NCBI RefSeq assembly: GCF_003672135.1
Contig: NC_039509.1
Span: forward strand, 14,952,663-15,016,662
From: Ooceraea biroi
Lineage: Eukaryota; Arthropoda; Insecta; Hymenoptera; Formicidae
DNA: 64,000 nucleotides
Direction: 5' to 3'
Made by a program: the position numbers and the translations under genes. Shown in pieces: positions 38,434-52,550 of this stretch. Position 1 is the stretch's first letter; every line of letters starts with the position of its first letter. The notes beneath the pieces were generated by a model that was not told the origin of the DNA, did not search any database, and saw only the letters and a list, made by a program, of their open reading frames with translations.

Positions 38434-41400
38434 TTCTTTTTTTCTCTGTCTACTTCTTTCACTGCGAGTGGGAGAAGCGACTCCGTTGAAGACCGCGAAA
38501 TCTCGCATCTCAAACGAGAAAAAGAGGAAGCTTATGCGACCGGAAGCCGTACGTTTATTGCACGAACGAGTGCGGCACGGAATCCTGGGTCCGTAGACGA
38601 AGTAAACAGACGAGCACTTGGCCGTACTTACTTCTGTTGTCGCAAGGGACGACTTCGCATAGAATATGCAAGAGCGCACGCTCGCTGCATCGTTTCCAAG
38701 TTTTTATCTGCGCGCTGACTTGTAATTTTATTCTGAAGTTCGGGGGTGGCGAGAAAACTTTCGAGTTGCGAGTAATATTCGCGTGTCGCTCGGCAATAAC
38801 GTTAGACTGCTGTTGGCTGCGCGAGCACTTCCGTACGTAACGAAATTTAGGAAGCCGCGCGAGGATACCCGATATCGCTCCGCGCCGTTTCCGGCACTCG
38901 CTACGATAAGTCCGCGTGTCTGTCACCCTTAAATCGTCTCGTGCTTAATATCACATGAAATTGAAATCTCACATTTATCCTGCAGACCAGCACACTGTTT
39001 AATAATTCTTCTTTATAAAATTATCCACCGATTTTTGAATGCACAGGTGCAATACACGAGGCGTTTACTCGTAACCATCATATTCACCTTACGTTCAAAA
39101 TTCGCATAAGCTTGAGCACCTGATCGTAGCCCGCAAAGGGTGTTACGCGGGGCGATACGAAGCGCGAAGAACGACCCCTTAAACGACAGCGTGCAAGTTA
39201 CGCTTTTGGGACAGAACCGGCGATGTGTTACGTCGTATTATGCATATACCAGGAATGATATGTCCGGGGAGGTGCATATTGCGCGACTGTTTATTGGCTT
39301 TACGGTGTACCTTTGCGTGTATTGGACCGCGTTCTTCGTTAAAATGCTCCCCGGACGCGCGTCGTAACTGTTGCCGGGGAAATTGCAGTTTCCGTGAATT
39401 ATCGGTCGATAGGGTTTATTATATCGACCCCCGTGTTCGCGTTCGCAAGCGTCTCCGGGTCTCTGGACACGAATTCCACCGCGGCAGCGGCATCATCGTC
39501 GTCGTCATCATCCTCTGCGAGAGGAGATCCGGCGCTTCTCGCTTCGTTAAGTTTTATGGTAACGCAAGATGAACTCGCGAGTGCGTTCCCGCCGCAGTTT
39601 CCAGCCAAACAGCTTCAACGGAATAGTTGCGTAAAGTAAAGAGCAGCACATTGCCGCGTGTGCGTTTCTCATTTGGAAATTAGTCCAATGCACGGGCGCT
39701 AGAGAATAGTTTCCGTAAACTTTATTGACGAAATTCCAGCTTTGTAATTAATTATTTCTTAGCGAGAAGGTCTCGTCTCTGGACACTATCTTGTATATTT
39801 CAATATATCAATTTCGAGTAAAAATTTCCTCAAAATGAAATGAAGAACGAGTACAATGTTATATAATATGTAATTATAGTGCCAAAAGTATGATACCTAA
39901 ATTAATTACAACATCCCATAATGGTTTGCTGGTACTCATTATAAAGCTACGTAGTTTCGTGCAATATTGCGTAACAATAATTTAGTTTCAGTATCAGCTT
40001 TTTATCGCGCAACTGCTATCTATTTCAAATAACTGGAGTTATTTAAATTTCGTAATAGCTTACAGAGTTCACGCACGCAGATTGTTGAGCCATACTAAAG
40101 TTCCGAAATTATTAATTCACATACCGACAGAGTGTATCATGTTTATAATATCATGTTTATTTTAGCTACAGTTGCATCGTGCAACTGTTACTCTTCATTA
40201 GATAATATTTATTTTGAAGAATTTGGATTTTGGTAGCAGTTCATGCGAATGCAAACTGCAAACTGTACTGTAGCGTATCGGTTTACTACGAGCGCTCCTA
40301 TTTTGGATATTAATTCAATACAGCAGTTGATTTCGAAGTGAGATGATTTTCAAACAGAACATGAATGGTGGCTGTAATTAATGATACACGAATACCTATA
40401 ATAATCCAATTAACGAAACTTGAATAATCCAATTAATGTTGGAGAAAACAGATGAAACATTGAGAAAAACACGTTCGGAATAAACATTGCGGTGAGATCA
40501 TCTGGAACTACTTGTATTCAGACGTGATTAATTTTAATCCATATGCATTGTCCGACGATGTAACGATGAGGATTAATACTGACCGCTGATAACGCTGACC
40601 GATGACATTCTCACATCCACCGTTTTCGCTCTTTTAAAAAATTGTCGCATTTTATTTTGTGAGGCAGCTACCACCGATTGATACACGACTGATAGTCGTA
40701 TCGCGATCGTAGGATTGTCGTTATCGTCATCGTCAAACTTCCGTGGGAATTCGATCGTCGACGATGGGGGAGGGAGAAAGTGCGTTACTCCTTAATTTAC
40801 CGGCTGAGGAGCTTCGCCTCAGAATAGGGCGAGCTTTAATTTCATCGAGTGAATCTGAATGTCGCTTTGTCCCCCAGCTTGCGGTAGGACCACGATAAGG
40901 GCGGAGAGGGTGGAGGAGCGACGGAAGGGAAGAAAACGCCGACAGAATGTACAGGGGTGGGCAGAGGGTAAAAGTTTAGCGCTTCGACGCGGAAGGTTCG
41001 ACGAAACAGCGCGTTCCGTCGAGAGCATTTCGAGATCTGGAGACTTTTACGGAGAACGACAACGACGGGACGATGACGATATCGGCGACGGCGACGATGA
41101 AGTGGAAAAAGGGTGCGGGAGGGTGCTAAATGGGCACGACAATGGGACGTGGGAGTTCGTGAAACGTAGTTGGCGAAGCCGCATCGGTTTTCGTTGGCGG
41201 ACAGGTTGTTTAATTGTTTCTCCGTTCGGCGTCCATTTAGGCGAAACGAGGAAGATACGAGCGGAAATATCGCACGACTCGTCGTTGAACGATATTTGAG
41301 GGGATGGATATATCGTTCGAAATTAATTTCGAAACGTGTCAGTATTCTGGGAAACATGAAAAATATAATATACATATATCTAGAGATATTACTTTCAATC

Positions 41401-42268
41401 AGATTATTTGTTATTAAATTTAAAGTACGATTAAGCAGAATATTGAAACGTTAAAATCCCAATTTACCTTCTGCGTCATTATAAAATCCAGCAAAATTTT
41501 CATAATACTGTGAATAAAGGACATTTTAATTGAAAGATTTCGGGACAGTCCATCCTCATAAATAATCCCAGAACACATACACACACAATAGTCATAATTA
41601 AGAAATTTTTAATTATATGTCTGGAAGAGATATCTGGACGAATATATTTCGCCGACATTTTACGTGCACGATTATCTTTTAGAACGACCTGTAGATAGCC
41701 GTCCTCGGCCGGATGCCCGGATATCGCCCGCATGGCCGTTAGTCTCTTAAACCGTCCAAGTTGCGGCTTCCTCCGGGTAATGCCGGCATTAGCAACTTTC
41801 GGCGGGGCTCCGCGGCCGGAAAATTGCGAAAGTAATAAAGCGGCTGGAAGTATAAAAGCGCCGCAAAGTCCGGGGGCCATATGAATCGAGCTGTCGGGTA
41901 TTTCGGTGCACGGGGAAAACGGAAAGAGGAGCACGCGATCGCGCATGTGGCATCGCGTCCGCCGCCAGGTATCTGTCTGTCTCGTGTCACTTTACCTCCA
42001 CGCGACTCCGCCGCGTTTCCTGAAAAATGCACAAACTTGCCAACACGCATTTTCGCGCCCGCGATCGTGCATGTCCGTCATGTCGCCGCCACTTTCTCGT
42101 CGCCGGAAGCGCGTGTTATGTCGGGACACCTTGTATTCTCGCTTCCGACCTTTTCATCTCTCCCGTTTCTTCAATTTCTATCATTGCTGCTCAAACTTCA
42201 CGCGCGCGTGAGAAGGATCTGAAGTTTCAAAAGTAGAAAGAGGAAGGAAATTAAAAAATAAACGACCG

Positions 42269-42288
42269 CGAGAGAGAGAGAGAGAGAA
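42269..42288. repeat. (GA)n microsatellite
   Basis: About ten GA dinucleotides. Confidence 0.88.
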
Positions 42289-45200
42289 GGTACTTGCAAG
42301 ATTTCTCGATTACAGATTAGATATTAAAATAATAATAAATTATTATCGATTCTATGGCTGTTGATAATGTAATTGTTTTTATAGGTAAGATGTTGCTATC
42401 ATTGTTATTGCTGACACTGATGCAAGAGTTTTGTAACGCTCGTTGTTATAAAGTATCGCATCGATTTTTCTTGATAAACATGCTAAGTGCCATTTCCTCG
42501 TTTCAATCGTAAACTTGTACGTCTATGTATTCTTTCGCGATGCGAAACTGCGTTTCCAACGGATTAAATTCGAGATGCGCGGCTAGTGCTTTAGATGCAA
42601 ATTATCTTAATTCGTCGGCACTGCCGTCGGCGCCAATTTCGCAGCGACGTACCGTAAATTCGTAAATATTTGCATCGCGCTTTGATTGGAAAACTCCAAA
42701 ACACCTCCCCCGGCGTAACCGAAACAGCTGGACCGTTCATAAAATCGCGTCGTCGCGTTCGTGAATTATTTACGGGAGACACTATGATGCTGACGTTAAT
42801 TTATGATACCGCTTTATAACATGCTAGTTTTTTCACATCACAAAGCACATTTTCGCGTGACGTAGAATAGCATGGAATAATTGTGAAATGCGAGAGAATA
42901 CAGAAAAAATATGTCCAGCTATCTGACATGCATTAATTTAGGTAAAGAACACAATTTTTGAATACGAATATGACACGTTGTGTCGTAAAACTGTCACGTG
43001 CTTACGGTGCTTTAATCACATACACATAAACGAAGTCAGATAATCAATAATTTTAATCATATATAATTTTTCCATCTCATTAATAGAGATGGCAGGCGGC
43101 ACAGTGGAACGATATATGGAAACAGCGTGTGTATTTTCGTTCGAGAGAAAGTCAATTTCAAAATGATTAAAGGTTTTGTGATTAAAAGCACATCCAACAG
43201 TTTCGGGATGTGCCCCGATGATGACGCTCCGAATATTATCGTTATATCATGAAAAAATTGGTTCGTTGTTATCTTTCAATTACTTCGTCCGCGTAAGTCG
43301 GCAGATTAACGTAGTTTTATTCGAGGGGGAATATTACCTCAATGTTCCATTTACTTCGATCGTAAGTCTTCCGCTTCAACGTTCATCTCGTTAGTACTCG
43401 TTGGAATGAATACATCTTGCGGGATACACCTAAAAGAGTTCATCTTCAAGTTTCTCCGCTGATAGAAGAATTTGTTCACCGCGAATCAAACCAGAGATAT
43501 CGAATTCAGCGCATTATACGTAAATCTCAACGTATCCGACATCGGCGGATGGTGAATAATTAAATAATTTAATAATATTGAATTTTTGTTCTCCAAATAG
43601 AGTTTCCAATAAGACAAGTCAGTGTCATATCTAAAGAAAAATGAATTATTCAAATATTTTGGCACGACACATGATAAAAAAATATAAGTATGAACATGCG
43701 ATTTTTGTGATTAAATGTTTTTTCTCTGTTCGGAATGGATAATAATGTAAATGGCATTTTTATCTGATATTAGATACCGCGTCATGATGAATTGTATAAT
43801 TCTAAAGGGGATGAAAAACTCGAGTATCCTGCTACAACGTGATACGCTGGGCGTGATAGAGCATGGTTATTCATGCCCATCGACAGCGTGTTATCGTTTA
43901 AGATAACACCCCGGAATCCCCTCATGCATTGTGCTGTGAACAAAAAAGCCTCGCTCTTTGAGAATAATCCCGCGGAAACAATCCTTGGAAGAAAAATCCT
44001 CCGAAAAATAAACTGCCGTCTGAAAAGAAGGATGGGTATTGTTTCCGTTGGATACGGGTGCGCGCGCGAGCATGTGTGTGTTTAGCGCTCGCGCGATCAT
44101 GCCATTTTTATGCCTCCCCCTCCGGAGTGTGTACGACCTCGATTTTCAGTTCTTTGCGGCATCAAAGTTTTTTCGCGCGCGAGAATTTATATCTGCTGGC
44201 GCCGGAACGAGCTCCCGGCGAGCGTTTTCTCGGGGGGCTAATTTCGCCGCAGTTTGTATTCGCCATTACGAGGGGTCCACGGCAACCTGTGTGTACTTCT
44301 GTGCGAATCTAAAAGGTATCTCGCGAAGCGGGAGGATCCATTAATAATACGTTCGCTGGGCAAAGTGGCGAACAAAAAAAAGACAAATGCGAGTGCACTA
44401 AATTTTGCCAAATAAAAGTTTAATAAGTGTTACGAGTTGAAAGATGGCCTCAATTCCGGTCCTACATTCACACGCATTCTACATTTCTGTGCTTTTCCTC
44501 CCTCGACATGTATATCATGCATAACTAATTGATACAATTTCCGTTTTCACCATTTTCTTTTCCCAATTGCTACTTTTTTTTTTCTCATTTTACGCTTCCT
44601 GAGAAAGTAAATGTAAATTTACCCAGCAGAATTTTCGGTTAACAGATGTTTTTTATTCGATATACCAGTCTCGCAAAATTTACAAAGTTAATCGCATTTC
44701 AGAAAGGATGTGCATTAAAAGTCGGGAGAATGTTATGCATAGTTGGAAAACGTGGTTCCATCACTTTCGTGCGATGCGAACGACGAAACTCGAGCTGTAT
44801 CGACTTGGCGTTCTATCGAAGATATCGATCTCATTTCATTTGTAATTCACGAACGCGCACGCGATCTTCATTCTCGGTTCTGCATGTGCGCCGCCCTAAT
44901 GTCTTTTTTCTTTTTTGGGAATTTATTTTCCAGAAGGTGTTGCTTCCGAGATTTTTCAAGGATTAATTTCCCCAGGGGTTGCGTTGCTCATCCAAGACTG
45001 GGAAATGCTCCATTCGTTACTGAAGTTGTTCGAGTGTGACTCGGTCGTGTCCCAACTTGCGCAAAATGCAAGATGTACCAAAGATGTAGGGCATCCCGAA
45101 AAAGCCTCGAAACTCTCTCGCAAACTACAAATCTTATTAATCCAATCATAAGGGATGATGATTACTTCAATACCGCGATAGTAATTTTTTGAAATTGATT

Positions 45201-45473
45201 TAAATCGAAAAATGTCGACTTGAAATTTATCGAAAGATCAAACAAAGCGAGGCGTAATTCCTGAGTAGGTTGTATACGTCACGTCGGAAATAAAATGTAT
45301 GTGACAATTTAATGCCCGAAGCGTTCTAATTGTCTCGCCTGTAATTAGTGCTTTTAATTAGCGCGCGTTCGTTGATCAACTCGACCAATCGCGTGTCCCT
45401 TCGATTGTGCGCAGCTTTAGTTTTTCCTGCGTCGCCCATTTCCCGTTCAATACGAAATGCGCTCGTCCGATTC

Positions 45474-48400
45474 GGATGTTTCCTTCAGCCAGCATGAGAT
45501 AAAAATCGAGGACGCCTCTCACATCGCAGAAAGTACGGACATAAACGTCGCGTAAAAAAAAAGGAAAGTTGTTAAAAGCGATGACACTGGCAGCTTGATA
45601 AAGCGATCAATCCCGCGATCGTTAAATTAAACTTGCGAGGACGCGACGGCTTGATACTGGAGTTTTAATACTATCCTAGAATTACGACCGCAAACGCGCG
45701 CGCGGAAACTTTGGTAATTTTTTAAAAGTAAAGGAACAGGCCGCGCTACGCTAGGAGCGTTCCGTTCAAACGCGGCCAGACGTAAGAAACTTTCCGGGGT
45801 GAGACCGTGGAGCAACTTCTTTTACATCCGGTCGAGTCTTTTAAAGGTGCCGGTAAACGCGTCCCGGAATTCACCCCCGCAATTGGGAACCATCGCGCCA
45901 TATCACGCCGAGCGTATCTCGAGCACGCGTCCGGAAACGCAACGCATTTCGCCGGGCTGATTCTAATCATCCTTTTTACTGCTCGCGGAAATTTTTATGC
46001 CCTTCGCAATTTGCTGCGCTGGCAATCCCAAAAAGTTTCGCCATCTCGCCGTCTCGCATTTTGCGCTCCGTCCGAAAACTTTGTCCTTGCTTGTGCGTGC
46101 TTGCGTGATCATGCTCACGGTCTTGAATATTGTTATTGTCGTTGTATCAGCGTCGTTGTCGTTGATGATGAAAGACAAACAACAAAGTTTTACGCGTGTC
46201 TAACACGGTGCATTTCATTTAATCAAATTTTCTATCGCGACAATCAGTTAGTCGCGAGATCGATATCGTTGTATCGCTGTCGAAACTATATAAGAGATCG
46301 TAAAATGGATCGGTAAAGTTTCAGGACTATGGTCATTGACGAAGTATAAAACTTTAAAAATTGTTCAATTATTGCTTGACCAGTTGGGAACAATTTTACT
46401 TACCTTTCATCCAGGTAGTGTAGTTTTAAAGACATTTTGAGCTTACAAAATATCATTTTATCGAAAAATGTCTATCTCTTTATGAAATTTCTTAAAATAT
46501 TATGTTTCGACATAATATAATAAACATAAGAAATAATAAAAATAATAACAGAAAGAGAAATGCGATAAAAACATATATTTATTTAATTCAAAATAATAGT
46601 TAGTATTCATGGTAACATTAAAAATAGAGAACGTACATACAAAGAGCAAGAAACAAAGAGAAAAGAGGTAAACTATCCTAATTAATTTTACGCTTTGAAA
46701 ACTCGAGCTGAAGAAGCATTTCGATTAAAGTTAAAAGATGCTTCTTCAAGAAAATATTGTTCTTCACCTGTTGTCAGCGCGTTGCAATCCGCGCACGTAG
46801 CTCTGGCCGTAGTGACAAGGATGGGTGGGAATGCGTACGTGACAAGGGTGAAGGTTTTTCGTGGCACGTGGAGGACGAGGCGGAGGCTGAACGGGGAACG
46901 CTCACGCTCCCGGACTAATTATTTTTGATCCCAGACGGGTTCCCGGACACGGACACACAATGGCCGATGGGGTTTCTTTTGTAACCGGGCGCGATTAATT
47001 CTGCGCGGAACGTTGCCCCGGGGGCTGCTCGTCTTGGTTTGACCCCCGTTCGCCACCCCCCTTGCTCGTGGTCCCCTCTACAGGATTCCTCGACGACCGA
47101 AAAGCCCGTTCGCCATGCAAATCCGTGCGCTGCCTCCCGGGATTCCCATTAAGCTTCTCGGACCTTCTCCGTCCGAGCAGACCATCCGAAGGGCTTCTTC
47201 GGAGAGCCGCGTCCTCTTCCTTTTCTGCCTGGACAAGGGCAAGCCCGGTCACGTTTATTTCGCAGCTCCGTCACCCGGACAGGTAATCAGAAATGCTCGG
47301 CGAAATCCAGCTTTATTCAGATTCGGATGGAATTTTACGGAATAACAATGAGCATTGGAAGAAAAATATTGACGCGAAAACCCGGTTGATATATTGAAAG
47401 CAGAGCAATAAGAATATATTGACATTAATAACTAAAATATCTCGATATTTTCGAATATTGATACTACGTTCTTTTTTAAAATAAATTCTGTATATGCAGG
47501 ATGCAAAACGAAAATTAAATATGTGGCATATCGCAAAGGATGGAGAACCATTAACAAATACAACGTGTCATGACCAGTTGGACCAGTGGACTTTCACCAT
47601 TCAGTTTCCAATCCTCAATGATGTATAATTTAAATGCGTAATTTTACGTAAGTTTAATGTATTAATCGTAAATCGATATAAGAACGATGTCGAGAGTCAG
47701 CTTTATATAAAATAAAACGAAATAAACCGTGTAGCACAGGAATATATCGAGTGGAAGATGAAGTGAAATCCGGGCTTGCCGAGATATGCTTTGTTTTTAT
47801 AAAGTACCAATAAATATCATTTTTTAGCTGCATCTTTTGTATCAATGCTTGCGTTCGCATTGGATATCACAGCCGATAACTCTCCCGCTGTCTTGCAAAT
47901 AATGTTTTTCCGACTCGATTTATGGATGTACCACTTGCTTATTTCTCGTTGCAAACAGTCGACATAAATTCGCCTTGTCAATAAACTCTTGACAACTGGC
48001 CGCAATATTTACCTTTCTCGTGCAATTGTTTTCCGCACGCTCGATGTAACAGGAAAATAGTTGTTTTTACTACTTCTGTAAAAACTTTGAACAAATTCGT
48101 ACTTCTTGCTAGCAATACGTTCTGTCGTACGGTTTATTTTGCACACTATATTTTTATAATCCGATCCATTTTCTTGTTACGGAAGCTTCTTAATAAACAC
48201 CAGAATCATCAGTTAGTTCTCTATGACAAAAGGTTTTATTTACGAAAAATAAATATTCGTTTTTTCTTAATATTACTGTGCTGTTGCTGCGTGAAACAGA
48301 TCTGAGCTTTTACCCGATTTGCAATATCATACCATGTTAATCCAGTGGTTCATGCAGATATGCACATTTTGCACAACGTATCGTTCACAAGGATATTAAT

Positions 48401-50567
48401 GCTTTATGCCGTTCCTATTGAGTTGCTTTATGCCGTTCCTCGTCAATGGCGGTACCGATCGCAAAATGGCAATCCTAAACACGATAAAACGACACGATGA
48501 AGTAACAGGACGAAATTTATCGGCGAGAATTTTGTTTCGACAACTTGTCGCGCGAGTTTTCTAACGAGTAAGATTAATGGCATCCCCGTGTTGGGATCGC
48601 CTACGACGCGAGATAACAATGTGTCGTAAAACTTGTTCTGACGTGCGCAGGATATGGCCTGTAACGAAACGCGAAGGTAATCGTGTCGATTATTCTTCTA
48701 CAGCATTTATCCCGCGCCTTTCGGGCTTCACAATGGCGATCTGCGTGTATGATTTTGTAACGCTGCCATTGATCCCGTGGTTCCATTCACCGGCATCGGG
48801 AATGCACCAAGATACCTGCATCGTGAAGTACGTATCTCCCCAGCCCTTTTGTTTATAGTTATGCCCCGTCGATTCCCGACGATAAATTGTATATGAAGCC
48901 CGTGGAAGCGAATAGATTTGATTCCAGGACTGTCAGATAAGCGAAATTCATGGGGGGGACTACGGGAGACGTGGAACGAGCGCGATCGCATCGACAATTT
49001 ATTCTCCCATGCTCGCCATGGAATCTTGTAAGTAGCGCGGGTCGGCCGCAGTGCCGACTTGAGCTTCCTTCAACGAGAAATTCCGGCTCGCACATTATGC
49101 CGTTCGTCGAGGCTGGATATTTGCATTCGCGTGCAATTGCTTGAAGGCAGCGTCATTAGGTACGGTGAATTATTCGCGTTTTACGAATCTATTATTATTA
49201 AATTCGAAAGAGCGAATATTATTACGCAAGAAAGAGCGGCGTATTCCCGAGGAGAAAGCAAGTCGATGATAAATCGAGGTGAGTATCTCGCGTCGAGAAG
49301 GAATCGACGCAATATCGCGGCACGACGAAGCTACCCGTTTATCGGCGAGGAGGAAGCTGCGTTCTCCAAGTGGATGGCTGCGTTTCCGACATCGCTCATA
49401 CAGCTCATACGAACGAATCTCGGAGCGAGCCGCCGAGCGGCACGTACGTAACGAGACCGCAGGTACCGCATAATACGCCAACCACCATCGCATCTATCCT
49501 CAAACTTCAGATGAAACGAGGATGAAACGCAGCCGCTCGCACACCTACTCGGCAATACGAGCTTTCAAGGGAATTGCATTAACAAGTCTAAAATAATTCC
49601 CCGGTTGGCCGCCTTCCGGCGGATCCCGAACAGGATCTTACCTCCACTCCGGGTCTTGTCCTTCTTCTTCTTCCAGGTCCGGTTTCAAACGCGGCGTACC
49701 CCGCGCACAAGATTGTCATTATCGGAAATAAATAATTAACGATGATACACGCGTCTTGTCTCTCATCATCAGATTATTATTGTTATTTAAAATATTAACG
49801 GTTTCTTTTGTTTACTCGTATTTTCTTCACTTTTCTCCGTATCGTGTATATTTTTCTTGAAAGCGTTTTTGTTTCTCATGATACATCACGATTGTTCGTT
49901 GCATCAGGGTAAGAATTATTTAAAATTACTTAAAAAATGTTTGTTCCATTATTTCTTTCTCGCGTGTGTTCGATCCACAAAAGTGTCGCCCTATAAAGTT
50001 TCGGCACTGCTTCACCTCACCCTTCCGAATCTCCCCATCTTTTTCTCCGTATCCATTTATCTTTCTCTCTTCTCCCTCCGTCTTTTTCATTTGCACTTCG
50101 AACCAGTTTCGGCGGAGCACTTTGCCCGATGGCGAGACGAGGCGGCCGCGCGTCTTCCGAAAATCCGATTTCCGTCACGGTCGAGCTTAAGGCGATTCGT
50201 CGATATCGCGTGATTGCTCGTGTAACTGCGGAGTACTACAATAGTGGAGAACTGTTGCCAGTCCGTGTCGGAATAATCTGTTTTTGGAAATGAACATTGG
50301 TGCGCACCCTGTTTATTTAATTTCCTCTTCGAATGCATCGGATGTCCTTTGGCTAATGATGCAGCGAGAATCGCATGCCGATGGTCTGATCAAATTCCCA
50401 ATAGATTCCCATTGTTTCAAGGATAAAGCTTCACGCGCCCTTGCATCACGATGGAAACATCGATGATAACATCAAAGACTGGAAAATCGAAACAACCCCC
50501 CGCTCTTTATCAATTTGCGAAATCCGCGAATAAATTGGATATCGGTCAGGCATGAGGAAAAAGTGCA
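45474..50567 (+). repeat. Left arm of giant inverted repeat (about 5.1 kb)
   Basis: This whole stretch reappears in reverse complement at 53582-58656. I followed the match from the outer limit (GGATGTTTCC here, GGAAACATCC at the far end) to the inner limit (AAAAAGTGCA here, TGCACTTTTT at 53582). Beyond both limits similarity stops abruptly. Compared segments differ by one- or two-base indels, such as nine versus eight A near 45553, five versus four C near 47043 and four versus three A near 46447, and almost never by substitution. The arm holds no recognisable gene, transposase, terminal motif or flanking duplication. A 169-codon frame (45807-46316) is identical in both arms, but so is the surrounding non-coding DNA, so its identity is not evidence of coding function. 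Confidence 0.97.
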
Positions 50568-51507
50568 AAAATGCAATCGGTAAAGGAGCAACACGCGAGT
50601 AAAACCATTTTTTATCTCTCAAAATTCGTGTTAAAGTTTACGAAGTCTCTGTCAAATGTGATTACGCCGTCTAAAGTCGTTTTTATTCAAAATTTACAAA
50701 CCTTCATCAGTTTTGTGTCACTCTGTAATTTGTAAGAGCTACACGACACAAAACAGTATAAGATCACTGGTTTTAATATCGAAAAAAATAAAACAAATGC
50801 AAATTTTTATATTTTTTAAATATGCTAGAAGCCAACTATTTTTATTATGTCTATTTGAATCTTTTATATAATGCAAAATAATTAGTACAGAAATTTAACG
50901 ATAAGTTTTATTATTAACAATACGGAGAGCGAAAAATATCTAACGGTGACCTTTTAAACTGTTAAGTTATTTCGGGTTTTAAACGCTGCCCTTTTCGGCT
51001 GCGATTTTGCGGGAATTCATGAAAAGCAGAAGGAAAACGGGAATATCTCGCGCGATGAATTAATTGTTGGACATCTTAGCGGTGCGATAAGACGGAGGAA
51101 CCTGTTAATTTCCTGCCGCGTTGAAAATATAGCTATTTTATGGTGATTAATCTTACACGATGTTGCAAGGTTTTTATATCTTAATTATGCATCGTCTCGC
51201 GCGTGCAATGTAATATATTTTCATAAATTTCATCTTTCTATTATCAAGTCGCGAATTAATTGATTATATTAATATTATTAATAAAATTACATATTTATAT
51301 ATATGTATACACGTATATATACTTATGTTATAAAAGAAATTAATTCATGAACCTATTATACACATACACGTACAGGCGCGCACGCGTATCTATGTCCACG
51401 CAAAATACGCAAAATTTTATTTATAATTTTTAATTCTGATGTTTTAAATCGCAGATATAAATGTTTCAATCGTCGAGATAAATATAAATACATAAAACGT
51501 GTCGGAC

Positions 51508-51598
51508 TTTGCAAAAACAGTGTAACTACAAAAACCTTTTTAAAAAAAGAAAATTTGCAAAAACAGTGTAATTCAAAAAATCTTTCTAAAACAAGAGT
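51508..51598. repeat. Two-copy direct repeat, period 46 bp
   Basis: A block beginning TTTGCAAAAACAGTGTAA at 51508 is repeated at 51554 with several substitutions. Confidence 0.75.
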
Positions 51599-51920
51599 AT
51601 TATACAAATTTATTTATTCATTCAAAAATATACATGAAATCAATACAAGTAGCCAAGTATATCATTATTATTATTATTCAAAAGTGAACTGTTCACAAAT
51701 GGATATGAAATCAATGCAATTTATCTAGTATTTGTTTAAAAATGGATGTTGTCAGTGCAATATCCAAAAATTATATACAAGATGCATTCACAATTAATCC
51801 AAAAATTATATGAAACAAGTTGTATACATTCAAAAGTATATGCAACACAAGCTTAACGCATCCATTGTCTCTTCACGCAAATCCTAAGTCGCATAAAACG
51901 GGCTTAAACTGATTCAAATG

Positions 51921-52201
51921 ATCAACGGAATCATAGTGAAGCAAAAAACTTGGCGTGCCCGGGTTGTATTACGATGCAATGCTCACCAATGTTTTACAGT
52001 ATAGAAATTATTTGCGTGAAGTAATGAAACGATGTACATACAATATTTGTAGAAATATAAATATATAAAAGCAACAATTAAAGAAGAAAGAGATGTTTTA
52101 TATTTCCAAGGCAATTATTGAAATTATAAACATATTTACAAGAATTCAATTAATGCAACCCGGGCACGCCAAGTTTTTTGCTTCACTATGATTCCGTTGA
52201 T
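51921..52201. repeat. 46-bp perfect inverted repeat with 189-bp loop
   Basis: Positions 51921-51966 (start ATCAACGGAATCATAGTGAA) and 52156-52201 are exact reverse complements, including a GGCGTGCCCGGGTTG block at the inner side. The loop is AT-rich and non-coding. It could be a small MITE, although no flanking duplication is evident, or a hairpin-forming element; I cannot decide between these. Confidence 0.85.
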
Positions 52202-52383
52202 TCTTATTGAATATCGAGTACGTTCCATTTGACGCTACGTACGTTTCCGCTCACGACGAGACGATCGTCAGTCAGCTGTGTGAACCTAGCACCCGATTAA
52301 TGTGGAAAATAATAGCATTTCGTTTGTAGTTGTTCGTAGTAACAATAATTTCGTTTGTCGTTTTATCCATTAAAAGATATCTT

Positions 52384-52550
52384 TTTCAGAATCGTTCGTA
52401 GTTGTTTGTAGTGCTTTTCGTTTCGTTTGTAGTTGAACCGATATCTCAACAAATGACAAAGTTAGCTTTTTGCAAATTGTTTAACTGTTTATAACTTTTG
52501 AACTACAAACGAAACGAAAAGCACTAGAAACTACAAACGATTCTAAAGAA
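52384..52550. repeat. Inverted copy of the array unit at the array edge
   Basis: The segment 52384-52437, containing GTGCTTTTCGTTTCGTTTGT, is the approximate reverse complement of 52498-52550 within the first array unit. The array thus begins with part of its unit in opposite orientation, forming an imperfect hairpin with arms of about 50 bp. Confidence 0.75.

Larger units (their letters stand above)
36207..45473. other. Long non-coding stretch, no gene recognised
   Basis: About 9.3 kb without a recognisable gene or transposon end. It includes GC-richer patches (36200-36540, 40860-41290, 41700-42220, 43900-44340) in which overlapping frames appear on both strands, and several microsatellites. 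Nothing resembles a spliced exon with a recognisable domain. Confidence 0.5.

Noticed and set aside
45807..46316. 169-codon frame identical in both arms of the giant repeat
   Set aside because: The identity is explained by duplication of the whole 5-kb arm, including surrounding non-coding DNA, so it is not evidence of protein conservation.
47864..47873. TATCACAGCC, matching the seed of the insect miR-2 family
   Set aside because: Only the first ten bases fit, the rest of the mature sequence differs, and I see no precursor hairpin; it also recurs in the other arm.
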